A stretch of 5,370 nt of DNA from Deltaproteobacteria bacterium (GTDB lineage: Bacteria > Desulfobacterota > Desulfobacteria > Desulfobacterales > UBA11574): assembly GCA_019313025.1 (NCBI GenBank), contig JAFDCA010000023.1, forward strand, positions 1-5,370, written 5' to 3'. The notes beneath the pieces are model-generated. The model saw only the letters and a program-made list of their open reading frames with translations, searched no databases and was not told where the DNA came from. Below, piece by piece: positions 1 through 5,370 of this stretch. Numbering within the stretch: position 1 is the first letter of the stretch; every line of letters begins with the position of its first letter. A program made the translations under genes and the position numbers.

Positions 1-1
1 G

Positions 2-307
2 TCAGCCATGGTGGTCTTTGAGATTGTCGTCAGGCCCTTTGTTGAGCATATTGGCGGCCTTTCCCCTGAACATAAAAGGCACTTTCGTCCTGTTGCTCAA
101 CTGACGAGAAACATTTCATCGACTCAGGGCCGGGTAGATTATCTTCGCGTTAAGTTGATTGAAACAGACGGCATACTGTGGGCGGAACCCATTCTTGGCA
201 AATCAGGTCTGATCAATACCATGGTCAAAGCCGATGGTTTGATCGAAATTGGATTGAACACAGAAGGGTTGGATAGAGGAGAGAAAATAAAAGTAATACC
301 CCTTTGA
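2..307 (+). CDS. moeA: Molybdopterin molybdenumtransferase MoeA, C-terminal part (5' end outside window)
   Basis: This is the last 101 codons of a MoeA protein, the enzyme that inserts molybdate (or tungstate) into adenylylated molybdopterin to give the active cofactor. The reading frame is open from base 2, so the gene begins upstream; the internal ATG at base 8 is not its start. The first visible residues, SAMVVFEIVVRPF, match the helix that follows the conserved GxPGxPVSA loop of the molybdopterin-binding domain. The paralogue downstream has the same junction (GIPGYPVSA followed by IIAFEQFVGP). Residues from about 25 onward form the C-terminal MoeA beta domain (domain IV), with the typical pattern of charged strands ending ADGLIEIGLNTEGLDRGEKIKV. 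The protein stops directly after domain IV, so unlike its neighbour it carries no extra domain. Family assignment is firm; whether it prefers Mo or W cannot be seen. Confidence 0.9.
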   Translation, partial: SAMVVFEIVVRPFVEHIGGLSPEHKRHFRPVAQLTRNISSTQGRVDYLRVKLIETDGILWAEPILGKSGLINTMVKADGLIEIGLNTEGLDRGEKIKVIPL

Positions 308-519
308 ACGACTTTCAATTTTTTTGAAAAAATTATTTTCATTAATTTTGCTTTTTCATACATTTATGATTAGCTTAGCTTGATAGGTCAACTTAACTTG
401 GTTGTAGGTCTTTTGAAGAAATTGTTAATATGTAAAAGCTCAAACCGTTACGATTCTATCATCAAAATAAAACGATATGAACTAAAAAACAAATTGTGAG
501 AAAAAATTAGAGCGGCAGA
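308..519. other. AT-rich intergenic region between the two moeA genes
   Basis: These 212 bp are clearly richer in A+T than the genes on either side. Just after the moeA stop, TTTCAA (313-318) can pair with TTGAAA (324-329) around five Ts. It is an A/T-only hairpin followed by an interrupted T-rich stretch, at best a weak terminator. I see no convincing -35/-10 pair, no ModE-like operator that I can recognise, no tRNA, and no ORF with a good start. The length suggests that the second moeA could have its own promoter here, but the sequence does not show where. Confidence 0.5.
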
Positions 520-2448
520 ATGAGCCATAAACGCAGCATATATTTAAAAATGAAAACGCTGGTTGAAGCACGAGAGATTCTTTTCAGGCGGTTTCTTTTT
601 AAGAGTACGATTTCAAAAGAGGTAATTTCCGTGACCGATGCGGTGGGCCGGATTCTTGCAGAACCGGTAACGGCCGTGATTTCCTCACCCAATTTTCATT
701 TATCCGCCATGGACGGGATCGCCGTAAAAGCGGCAAATACCTTCGGTGCATCTGAAACCAGGCCAAAGGAGCTGATTGTCGGAAAGGACGCTTTCTATGT
801 CAACACCGGCCATGTCATGCCCGAGAACACCGATACGGTGATCATGATAGAATACGTTCAAGTTCTCGACCCAAACAAGGTCATCATCGAATCTCCGGCA
901 TTTCCGTGGCAAAATGTTCGAAAGGTCGGTGAAGATATTGTGGCCACCGAGCTTCTCTTTCCCCAAAACCATGTCATCACACCCTATTGTTTGGGGGCTT
1001 TGCTTTCAGGCGGTATTTTTGAGGTGCCGGTAAAGGTCCAACCTAAAGTAATGATTATTCCAACAGGGTCCGAGCTTATCGACTGGCGTGAGGCAATTGT
1101 TGAAAATCTTCAGCCGGGCCAGGTGATTGAAACCAATTCTCTTGTTCTCGGTAAACTGATCGAGTCGTGCGGCGGTATTTTTGTTCGACCTGAGACGATC
1201 ACCGACGATCCCATGAAGATTAAAACCGCGATTCTGAATGCCGTGAACAGCGATGTCGACATGGTTTTGACTGTCGGCGGATCATCAGCCGGATCCGAAG
1301 ATTATACCCAACATGCGGTTGATGAACTTGGCGAAGTGTTGGTTCATGGGGTTACCATCATGCCGGGAAAGCCGATTTTAATCGGCGAAATAAAAGATAA
1401 GCCGGTATTTGGAATTCCAGGTTACCCGGTTTCCGCCATTATTGCATTCGAACAGTTTGTCGGCCCGTTAATATCCTACATGCTGGGACAGCCTGAAAAA
1501 GAAAGACCCAAAATTCAGGTGGAACCCACCCGAAAAATCGCTTCAAAACTTGGCCTGGAAGAATTCATACGGGTAAAACTGGGAGCGGTGGGCGACAAAA
1601 TTGTGGCAATCCCCCTACCCCGAGGCGCTGGCTGTATCACAACCTTGACAGAAGCGGACGGCATCATTCGGGTGCCCAAAAACTCGGAAGGGATAAATCC
1701 TCAAGAACCGGTTACCGCCGAACTCCTGCGTCCATTGGCTTCTATTCAAAACACCATTGTTGTGGTGGGGAGTCATGACAATTCCCTGGATGTTCTGGCA
1801 AACCAGATTCGAGCAGGGCGAAAAAACCTTACCATTTCCTCAAGCCATATCGGCAGTATGGGCGGTCTCATGGCCATTAAAAAAAGGGGATGCCATTTGG
1901 CCGGATCTCACCTCCTCGATACTCAAGACGGATCTTACAATATATCATACCTAAAAAAATATCTTCCTGATATAAAAGTGAAACTGGTAAATCTTGTGTT
2001 AAGAGATCAGGGCCTCATCCTGCCGAGAGGCAATCCCAAGACCATCAAAGACATCGAAGACCTTCGTCGAAGAGACATTACGTTTATCAATCGTCAGGCG
2101 GGTTCCGGCACCAGAATTCTTCTGGACTACCGATTGAAACAATTGGGTATCCATCCATCTGACGTCAACGGGTATGAAAATGAAGAATTTACTCACATGT
2201 CGGTGGCCGTGGCGGTGCAGAGCGGCGCGGTTGACATTGCACTCGGCATTTATGCGGCCGCCAAAGCACTCAACCTTGATTTTATCCCGGTGGTTACAGA
2301 GCAATATGACCTTGTCATCCCCGAAATCTACTTTGAATCTGAAAACATTCAGATTCTTCTAGAAATCATCGATTCTTCCGGGTTCAAAAGTCAGGTTGAA
2401 GCCTTGGGAGGGTATAGCACAAAAAGGACAGGAGAAATAATTATTTAA
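520..2448 (+). CDS. moeA: MoeA fused to a C-terminal PBP-like (LysR-substrate-type) domain
   Basis: A 642-residue molybdopterin molybdenumtransferase homologue; ordinary MoeA is about 400 residues. Domains in order: MoeA N-terminal region (about 15-165) with the MDG motif at 64-66; the molybdopterin-binding domain (about 176-322) with PTGSEL (181-186), GGSSAGSEDYT (253-263), PGKP (282-285) and GIPGYPVSA (298-306); and beta domain IV (about 329-405). An additional alpha/beta domain (about 411-640) carries GSHDNSLDVL (417-426), NRQAGSGTR (524-532) and an AVQSGAVDIALGI stretch (565-577). That pattern is typical of the PBP-like/LysR-substrate domain known to be fused to MoeA in archaea and sulfate reducers, where it is presumed to bind the metal oxyanion or a related ligand. 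ATG 520 is used because the RSIYLKMKTLVEA stretch looks like part of the family N-terminus. ATG 550 (632 residues) is possible, and neither has a strong Shine-Dalgarno site. It probably divides labour with the canonical MoeA upstream, for example Mo versus W; this is inference. Confidence 0.93.
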   Translation: MSHKRSIYLKMKTLVEAREILFRRFLFKSTISKEVISVTDAVGRILAEPVTAVISSPNFHLSAMDGIAVKAANTFGASETRPKELIVGKDAFYVNTGHVMPENTDTVIMIEYVQVLDPNKVIIESPAFPWQNVRKVGEDIVATELLFPQNHVITPYCLGALLSGGIFEVPVKVQPKVMIIPTGSELIDWREAIVENLQPGQVIETNSLVLGKLIESCGGIFVRPETITDDPMKIKTAILNAVNSDVDMVLTVGGSSAGSEDYTQHAVDELGEVLVHGVTIMPGKPILIGEIKDKPVFGIPGYPVSAIIAFEQFVGPLISYMLGQPEKERPKIQVEPTRKIASKLGLEEFIRVKLGAVGDKIVAIPLPRGAGCITTLTEADGIIRVPKNSEGINPQEPVTAELLRPLASIQNTIVVVGSHDNSLDVLANQIRAGRKNLTISSSHIGSMGGLMAIKKRGCHLAGSHLLDTQDGSYNISYLKKYLPDIKVKLVNLVLRDQGLILPRGNPKTIKDIEDLRRRDITFINRQAGSGTRILLDYRLKQLGIHPSDVNGYENEEFTHMSVAVAVQSGAVDIALGIYAAAKALNLDFIPVVTEQYDLVIPEIYFESENIQILLEIIDSSGFKSQVEALGGYSTKRTGEIII

Positions 2449-2492
2449 GCCAATTTATTTTGAGTTTAGACATAAGAAATTATTTTTTATCG

Positions 2493-2912
2493 ATGAAAAA
2501 AACATACCGCTTAATAGACCATACTGCTGATTTCGGCATACACGTTTTTGGTTCTGATTCACAGGCCCTTTTTGCCAATGCCGCCCTGGCTTTGTTCGAT
2601 GTGATAACTGAAATGGATGTGTTAAAAAGCCGCGATTTCTGCAAGATTACGGCCTCGGGAGAGGATTGGTCCGACTTGATGATCAACTGGCTCAGAGAGT
2701 TGTTATACCTGTGGAACGGAAAGGAATTGCTGGTAAAATCTGTCCAAATACTATCTCTGTCTGAAAACAAAATTTCCGCCAATATCTATTTTGATCCCTT
2801 TAGGCCGGATCGCCATACTATCAAAACCGAAATAAAGGCGGTCACATATCATCAGATCCAGGTAAAGAGTGGTCCCTCTGGATGGGAGGCCAGAGTTATA
2901 TTCGATATCTGA
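2493..2912 (+). CDS. Archease, activator of the RNA ligase RtcB
   Basis: A 139-residue archease (MTH1598/TM1083-like family). Archease promotes guanylylation and turnover of RtcB, converting the ligase to a multiple-turnover enzyme. Visible signatures are the N-terminal IDHTADFGIHV (8-18) with the conserved acidic D13, the WLRELLYLWNGKELL helix (66-80), the KAVTYHQIQV strand (115-124), and the C-terminal RVIFDI ending with the conserved Asp (D138) of the family's metal site. The length matches the family. I start at ATG 2493 because archeases begin a few residues before the (Y/F)xxIDHTAD motif. A TTG at 2460 would add 11 residues that look non-homologous, and no clear Shine-Dalgarno sequence precedes either start. 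The gene lies 44 bp after the fused moeA and 65 bp before rtcB, the classic genomic partner. Confidence 0.93.
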   Translation: MKKTYRLIDHTADFGIHVFGSDSQALFANAALALFDVITEMDVLKSRDFCKITASGEDWSDLMINWLRELLYLWNGKELLVKSVQILSLSENKISANIYFDPFRPDRHTIKTEIKAVTYHQIQVKSGPSGWEARVIFDI

Positions 2913-2965
2913 TTGCGATATTCTTTCCAAAATGCTACTATGTCGTATACAACAAAATAATCGAT

Positions 2966-2969
2966 GGGG
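2966..2969 (+). promoter_or_regulatory. Ribosome-binding site supporting the rtcB start at 2978
   Basis: GGGG followed by T lies 8 nt before ATG 2978, a weak but usable Shine-Dalgarno element. It favours this start over the in-frame ATG at 2882. The latter lies inside the archease gene and would add 32 hydrophobic residues foreign to RtcB. Confidence 0.5.
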
Positions 2970-2977
2970 TACCGAAG

Positions 2978-4417
2978 ATGACAATAAATGTTAAAAAAAT
3001 AGATAAATATCGCTGGGAAGTACCCAAAACCGGCGCCATGCGAGTCCCTGGAATCATTTACGCCACCGAGTCGATGCTGAGAGGCAGCTCTCAGAATGAA
3101 CCCTTGAAACAGGTGGCCAATGTTGCAACCCTTCCCGGGATTTTAAAGGCATCTTTAGCCATGCCGGACATGCACTGGGGATATGGTTTTCCCATCGGCG
3201 GTGTTGCCGCCTTTGACTGGGAGTCGGGTGTCATCTCTCCGGGCGGGGTCGGCTATGACATCAACTGCGGCGTTCGACTCGCCGGCACTTCTCTTATAGA
3301 AAAAGACATACGACCGAAACTCAAAGAACTTGTGGATGCTCTTTTTCGTGACATTCCTTCGGGGGTTGGTTCAACAGGCTCGATCAATTTGTCAATTCCC
3401 GAAGTAAAAAAGGTCCTTAAAAACGGCAGTCGGTGGGCGGTGAGCCAGGGTCTTGGAGATACGTCGGATTTAGATTTCACAGAAGAAGGCGGTTGCATGG
3501 AAAACGCCGATCCGGATGTCGTCAGCCCGAGAGCTCTTGAAAGGGGGAAAAAGCAGCTGGGAACCTTAGGGTCCGGAAATCACTTTTTGGAAATCGGCGT
3601 GGTGGAAACCATCTATGAACCTGAAGCCGCCCGAGTATTCGGGCTTTTTGAAGGTCAGGTTACCTTGATGCTCCATTCGGGCTCACGGGGCCTGGGATAC
3701 CAAATTTGTGACGATTCTCTGGCCTTCATGTCGAAACATGTTAAAAAACTGGGTTTTGATCTTCCGGACAGGCAGCTTGCCTGTGCCATGATTCAATCCA
3801 AAGAAGGGATGAAATACTATAATGCCATGGCCTGTGCTGCAAATTATGCATGGGCAAACCGACAGATTTTAATGCACAGATCTCGCGACGTATTTTTAAG
3901 GGTTCTGGGTATGGGACCCAGGGATCTTGGCATGAATCTATTATACGACGTTTGCCACAATATTGCTAAAAAAGAAACCCATTTGATCGACGGAAAAAAA
4001 CAGACCGTCTGTGTCCACCGAAAAGGAGCGACACGGTCTTTTCCGCCAGGGCATTCGGCGCTCTGTTCAGAATATCAACAAACAGGACAACCGGTCATCA
4101 TTCCCGGAGACATGGGAACGGCTTCATATGTTCTCGTTGGTACTCAAAAAGCCATGGAAGAGACGTTTGGATCAACCTGTCATGGTGCCGGCCGGGTGTT
4201 AAGCAGAAAAGCCGCTAAAAAGGCGAGTAAAGGAAGATCCATCAATAGGGAACTCGAAGACAAGGGAATTGTGATCCGATGGACCGGCAGATCCACTCTG
4301 GCAGAAGAGATGCCGGACGCCTATAAAGATGTTTCTCAGGTGGTCGAGGTGGTACATGGGGCCGGAATTTCAAAAAAAGTGGCCAGATTGAGACCCATTG
4401 GGGTTGTTAAAGGATAA
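2978..4417 (+). CDS. rtcB: RNA-splicing ligase RtcB (3'-phosphate/5'-hydroxyl ligase)
   Basis: A 479-residue RtcB, the Mn- and GTP-dependent ligase that joins RNA 2',3'-cyclic phosphate or 3'-phosphate ends to 5'-OH ends in tRNA splicing and RNA repair. Length and residue spacing follow the archaeal type (Pyrococcus horikoshii, 481 aa) with an offset of one to two. The metal ligands are D94 and C97 in GGVGYDINCG, H202 in GSGNHFLE, H233 in LHSGSRG and H327 in DVCHNIA. The guanylylated histidine is H402 in STCHGAGR. The penultimate lysine K478 (VVKG end) corresponds to the conserved C-terminal active-site Lys. All are present, so the enzyme should be active. MPDMHWGYGFPIGG (62-75) and the AYKDV segment (448-452) are further family signatures. 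Archease immediately upstream supplies the activator. No RtcA cyclase or RtcR regulator is in view, so the pair resembles the archaeal-style arrangement rather than the enterobacterial rtcBA operon. Confidence 0.97.
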   Translation: MTINVKKIDKYRWEVPKTGAMRVPGIIYATESMLRGSSQNEPLKQVANVATLPGILKASLAMPDMHWGYGFPIGGVAAFDWESGVISPGGVGYDINCGVRLAGTSLIEKDIRPKLKELVDALFRDIPSGVGSTGSINLSIPEVKKVLKNGSRWAVSQGLGDTSDLDFTEEGGCMENADPDVVSPRALERGKKQLGTLGSGNHFLEIGVVETIYEPEAARVFGLFEGQVTLMLHSGSRGLGYQICDDSLAFMSKHVKKLGFDLPDRQLACAMIQSKEGMKYYNAMACAANYAWANRQILMHRSRDVFLRVLGMGPRDLGMNLLYDVCHNIAKKETHLIDGKKQTVCVHRKGATRSFPPGHSALCSEYQQTGQPVIIPGDMGTASYVLVGTQKAMEETFGSTCHGAGRVLSRKAAKKASKGRSINRELEDKGIVIRWTGRSTLAEEMPDAYKDVSQVVEVVHGAGISKKVARLRPIGVVKG

Positions 4418-4430
4418 CCCAAAGGGTACT

Positions 4431-4454
4431 AGGGGTTCAGGATTCAAGGGTTCG
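4431..4454. repeat. Left arm of inverted octamer array
   Basis: Three degenerate units read left to right: AGGGGTTC, AGGATTC, then AAGGGTTC (the middle one is one base short). Together they are an imperfect inverted copy of 4549-4584. With one gap, about 20 of 24 positions match the reverse complement of the right arm. The arm starts 13 bp after the rtcB stop codon. Confidence 0.75.
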
Positions 4455-4472
4455 CGCGAAATACTAATTAAT

Positions 4473-4562
4473 TACAATGGATTGGAACTCTGGCAAAAGT
4501 TATACAAAAGAATGTTAAAGGCGATGATAACGTCGTTAGAAAACAAATCCTTGACCCCTTGA
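4473..4562 (+). pseudogene. Remnant of a four-helix-bundle (S23/TIGR02436-like) protein gene, internally deleted
   Basis: The frame from 4473 reads YNGLELWQKLYKRML and continues KAMITSLENKSLTP to the TGA at 4560-4562. The first part resembles the start of four-helix-bundle proteins of the 23S rRNA intervening-sequence family (consensus near DLxVWQKxxxL). The second part resembles their last helix (near RMLxxLIxSLE). The roughly 80-90 residues expected between them are missing, and the frame is nevertheless uninterrupted. There is no in-frame start codon with a ribosome-binding site before the Trp motif, so I do not expect a product. The last four codons lie in the right octamer array. This assignment rests on short motifs recognised by eye and could be coincidence. 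Confidence 0.38.
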
Positions 4563-4584
4563 CCCCTCGAATCCTCGAACCCTT
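4549..4584. repeat. Right arm of inverted octamer array
   Basis: Four complete 8-bp units in series, CCTTGACC, CCTTGACC, CCTCGAAT and CCTCGAAC, followed by CCTT. On the minus strand the units follow roughly RAGGRKTC, the same motif as the left arm at 4431-4454. The array ends 8 bp before the stop codon of the minus-strand gene. Confidence 0.78.
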
Positions 4585-4592
4585 TTCTCCAA

Positions 4593-5096
4593 CTACCTGC
4601 TGTTGAAGCCGGAAAAGGCGAATTGCCAACCCGTATCGCTGACGCCCACCGAAAATTCATAGCCGTCAGCATAGTCGGTCTCCATGGCAGGATAATAATA
4701 GTTAACGATATTTTCATGCACCACCGCATGGCGATGACAGAATGCACCATGAGCACCCTGATGGGAATGTCTGTGTAAACGTCGGCGAACCGGGTTGTGC
4801 TTTGCCCGATAAATATGGCGGCTGGCGCGATCCTGCATTTTTTTCAATTGGACGCGTTCGCGCCAGTTGAGAAGACCATCGGCGACCGCCCGATGATAAG
4901 CGCGGTTAATACGAAGCTGTTCATTTTTCAATCCGCGTGCCTCCGGGCGTGTGATTTCACCGCTGCGGATTCCTTGGCGAATGCGCTGTTCCTGTCGATG
5001 GTTCCTGATATTTGAACGGTCCGCCCAAGCCACTGAACACCACATCAACGCCAGTATCAACGTCACAAAGATAATGGTTTTTGTTCTAGCTTTCAT
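4593..5096 (-). CDS. Exported small protein with two helical EF-hand-spaced repeats and a His-rich segment, function unknown
   Basis: A 167-residue secreted or periplasmic protein. A signal peptide is clear: basic start MKARTK, hydrophobic core to about residue 20, and a likely type I cleavage after AWA (25). Cys20 is not in a good lipobox. The mature protein has two similar helical segments, about 38-60 (SGEITRPEARGL then NEQ) and 66-88 (ADGLLNWRERVQL then KMQ). Both have a (S/A)DG/SGxxTxxE-type turn, followed by ASRHIYRAKHN (91-101). I associate this layout with a widespread, uncharacterised periplasmic family. Then comes a basic His-rich stretch, about 103-127, with eight histidines and Cys120 (RLHRHSHQGAHG, then FCHRHAVVH), which could bind metal. 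The tail is aromatic and Gly-rich (GYEFSVGVSDTGWQFAFSGF). The start is set by AAGGAGG five bases upstream. It lies 55 bp downstream of another His-rich gene on the same strand, and may be cotranscribed with it. Confidence 0.85.
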   Translation of the reverse strand: MKARTKTIIFVTLILALMWCSVAWADRSNIRNHRQEQRIRQGIRSGEITRPEARGLKNEQLRINRAYHRAVADGLLNWRERVQLKKMQDRASRHIYRAKHNPVRRRLHRHSHQGAHGAFCHRHAVVHENIVNYYYPAMETDYADGYEFSVGVSDTGWQFAFSGFNSR

Positions 5097-5101
5097 TTGA
5101 G

Positions 5102-5108
5102 CCTCCTT
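5102..5108 (-). promoter_or_regulatory. Strong Shine-Dalgarno site of the exported-protein gene
   Basis: On the minus strand AAGGAGG precedes the ATG at 5096 by five bases (CTCAA). It is the best ribosome-binding site in the window and fixes the start of the signal-peptide protein. Confidence 0.88.
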
Positions 5109-5151
5109 TCATTCTGTTTTGCCCCTTTAGACGATCTGCTTACAAAATAGT

Positions 5152-5370
5152 TTACCAACTCTTCTTGTGTCTGTAATGCCGGTTATTAAACCGGGAGAAC
5201 ATATGTCTGTTCTGTCTATTTTTAAACTTTGAAAACCTATGTTTATTGTGGTGGTTGTTAAACCGTGAATAGATATGCCTGTTATGCCTGTTGTTATACC
5301 CGGAATACATATGTCTGTTATGTCTGCCGTTATACCGGGAATACATATGTCCGCGATGTCGATAATGATA
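5152..5370 (-). CDS. Dodecapeptide-repeat protein rich in His/Arg/Asn/Tyr (5' end outside window)
   Basis: The minus-strand frame is open from the right edge of the window to the TAA at 5152-5154, giving at least 72 residues. The ATG at 5346 lies within a repeat unit and is probably not the start, because the frame continues upstream as YHYRHRGH, which resembles the same repeat. Five contiguous 12-residue units follow, from MYSRYNGRHNRH to MFSRFNNRHYRH, then the tail KKSW. The consensus is (M/I/R)(Y/F)S(R/G/K)(Y/F)(N/K)(N/G)(R/H)(H/Q)(N/Y)(R/K)H. Differences between units are often silent (tcc/tca, aga/agg, cat/cac, aac/aat) or conservative (Tyr/Phe, Arg/Lys, His/Gln), which supports translation of this frame. 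I do not recognise the family, and whether it has a signal peptide is hidden. Its neighbour downstream on the same strand is also His-rich and exported. Confidence 0.6.
   Translation of the reverse strand, partial: YHYRHRGHMYSRYNGRHNRHMYSGYNNRHNRHIYSRFNNHHNKHRFSKFKNRQNRHMFSRFNNRHYRHKKSW
5167..5346 (-). repeat. Five contiguous 36-bp tandem repeats
   Basis: Units at 5311-5346, 5275-5310, 5239-5274, 5203-5238 and 5167-5202, each exactly 36 bp with no spacer. The two outermost units toward the window edge are closest to each other, and the fourth (5203-5238) is the most diverged. A partial, more diverged unit seems to continue at 5347-5370. The period is a multiple of three, so changes in copy number keep the reading frame. 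Confidence 0.92.

Larger units (their letters stand above)
4431..4584. mobile_element. Putative MITE-like element: inverted octamer arrays around a gutted four-helix-bundle gene
   Basis: About 154 bp between the convergent genes, bounded by imperfect inverted repeats (4431-4454 and 4549-4584). It contains a short open frame that resembles the two ends of a four-helix-bundle protein. What is seen: the inverted arms, their octamer periodicity, and the residual frame. What is inferred: that this is a mobile or once-mobile unit shrunk by internal deletion. No clear target-site duplication is visible at the edges. Alternatives are a plain intergenic REP-like palindrome, or a structure acting as a bidirectional terminator for the two converging genes, although the interior of about 94 bp is long for a terminator loop. 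Confidence 0.45.

Noticed and set aside
8..307. A complete 99-residue gene starting at ATG 8
   Set aside because: The frame is open to the left edge and the first residues align with the interior of MoeA, so this is the end of a longer gene.
313..329. Hairpin TTTCAA/TTGAAA as the moeA terminator
   Set aside because: The stem is almost entirely A/T and is not followed by an uninterrupted T tract, so it is too weak to call.
402..431. TTGTAG and TAATAT as a promoter for the second moeA
   Set aside because: Only three and four of six consensus bases match, with an 18-bp spacer, in a very AT-rich region where such matches occur by chance.
2460..2492. TTG start adding 11 residues to archease
   Set aside because: No ribosome-binding site, and archeases normally begin just before the IDHTAD motif, as ATG 2493 does.
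2882..2977. Longer RtcB with an N-terminal extension from ATG 2882
   Set aside because: The 32 added residues are hydrophobic and unlike RtcB N-termini. They overlap archease, and ATG 2978 gives the family length with a plausible ribosome-binding site.
4418..4427. ACCC-AAA-GGGT mini-hairpin after the rtcB stop as a terminator
   Set aside because: A four-base stem with no T tract is not a credible intrinsic terminator.
4472..4756. Minus-strand 94-residue open frame overlapping the exported-protein gene
   Set aside because: It lies in another frame across the repeat arms and the true gene, has no ribosome-binding site and no recognisable motif.
5167..5346. 36-bp repeats considered as a CRISPR array
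   Set aside because: The units are contiguous with no spacers, and they keep one open reading frame; no cas gene is nearby.

Overview
The window looks like chromosome from a Desulfobacterales-type (former Deltaproteobacteria) anaerobe. The clues are two moeA-type genes in tandem, one fused to a periplasmic-binding-protein-like domain; an archease-rtcB pair; and intergenic arrays of degenerate GGGTTC-type octamers that enclose what looks like a gutted four-helix-bundle gene. Base composition is moderate by eye. The taxonomic guess is inference, because no rRNA or other marker is present.

Left part, plus strand (1-2448): the 3' end of a canonical MoeA, cut by the window edge, is followed by an AT-rich gap of about 210 bp. 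Next comes a 642-residue MoeA homologue with an extra C-terminal substrate-binding-like domain. Both belong to molybdenum or tungsten cofactor maturation, in which MoeA inserts the metal into adenylylated molybdopterin.

Middle, plus strand (2493-4417): archease and RtcB, the RNA ligase that it activates. RtcB retains every expected metal-binding and guanylylation residue. The gaps are short (44 and 65 bp) and no terminator is evident, so the fused moeA, archease and rtcB could share a transcript.

Convergent junction (4418-4592): two imperfect inverted arrays of octamers flank about 94 bp. That interior still reads as the start and the end of a four-helix-bundle (S23/TIGR02436-like) protein with the middle missing. 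I interpret it as a small, internally deleted, MITE-like element; this is the least ordinary object in the window.

Right part, minus strand (4593-5370): two genes read leftward, 55 bp apart. The upstream one runs off the window and encodes contiguous dodecapeptide repeats rich in His, Arg, Asn and Tyr/Phe. The downstream one has a very good ribosome-binding site and encodes a small exported protein with two EF-hand-spaced helical repeats and a His-rich segment. Their shared His richness and adjacency suggest a secreted or periplasmic pair, possibly metal-binding, but the function is unknown.
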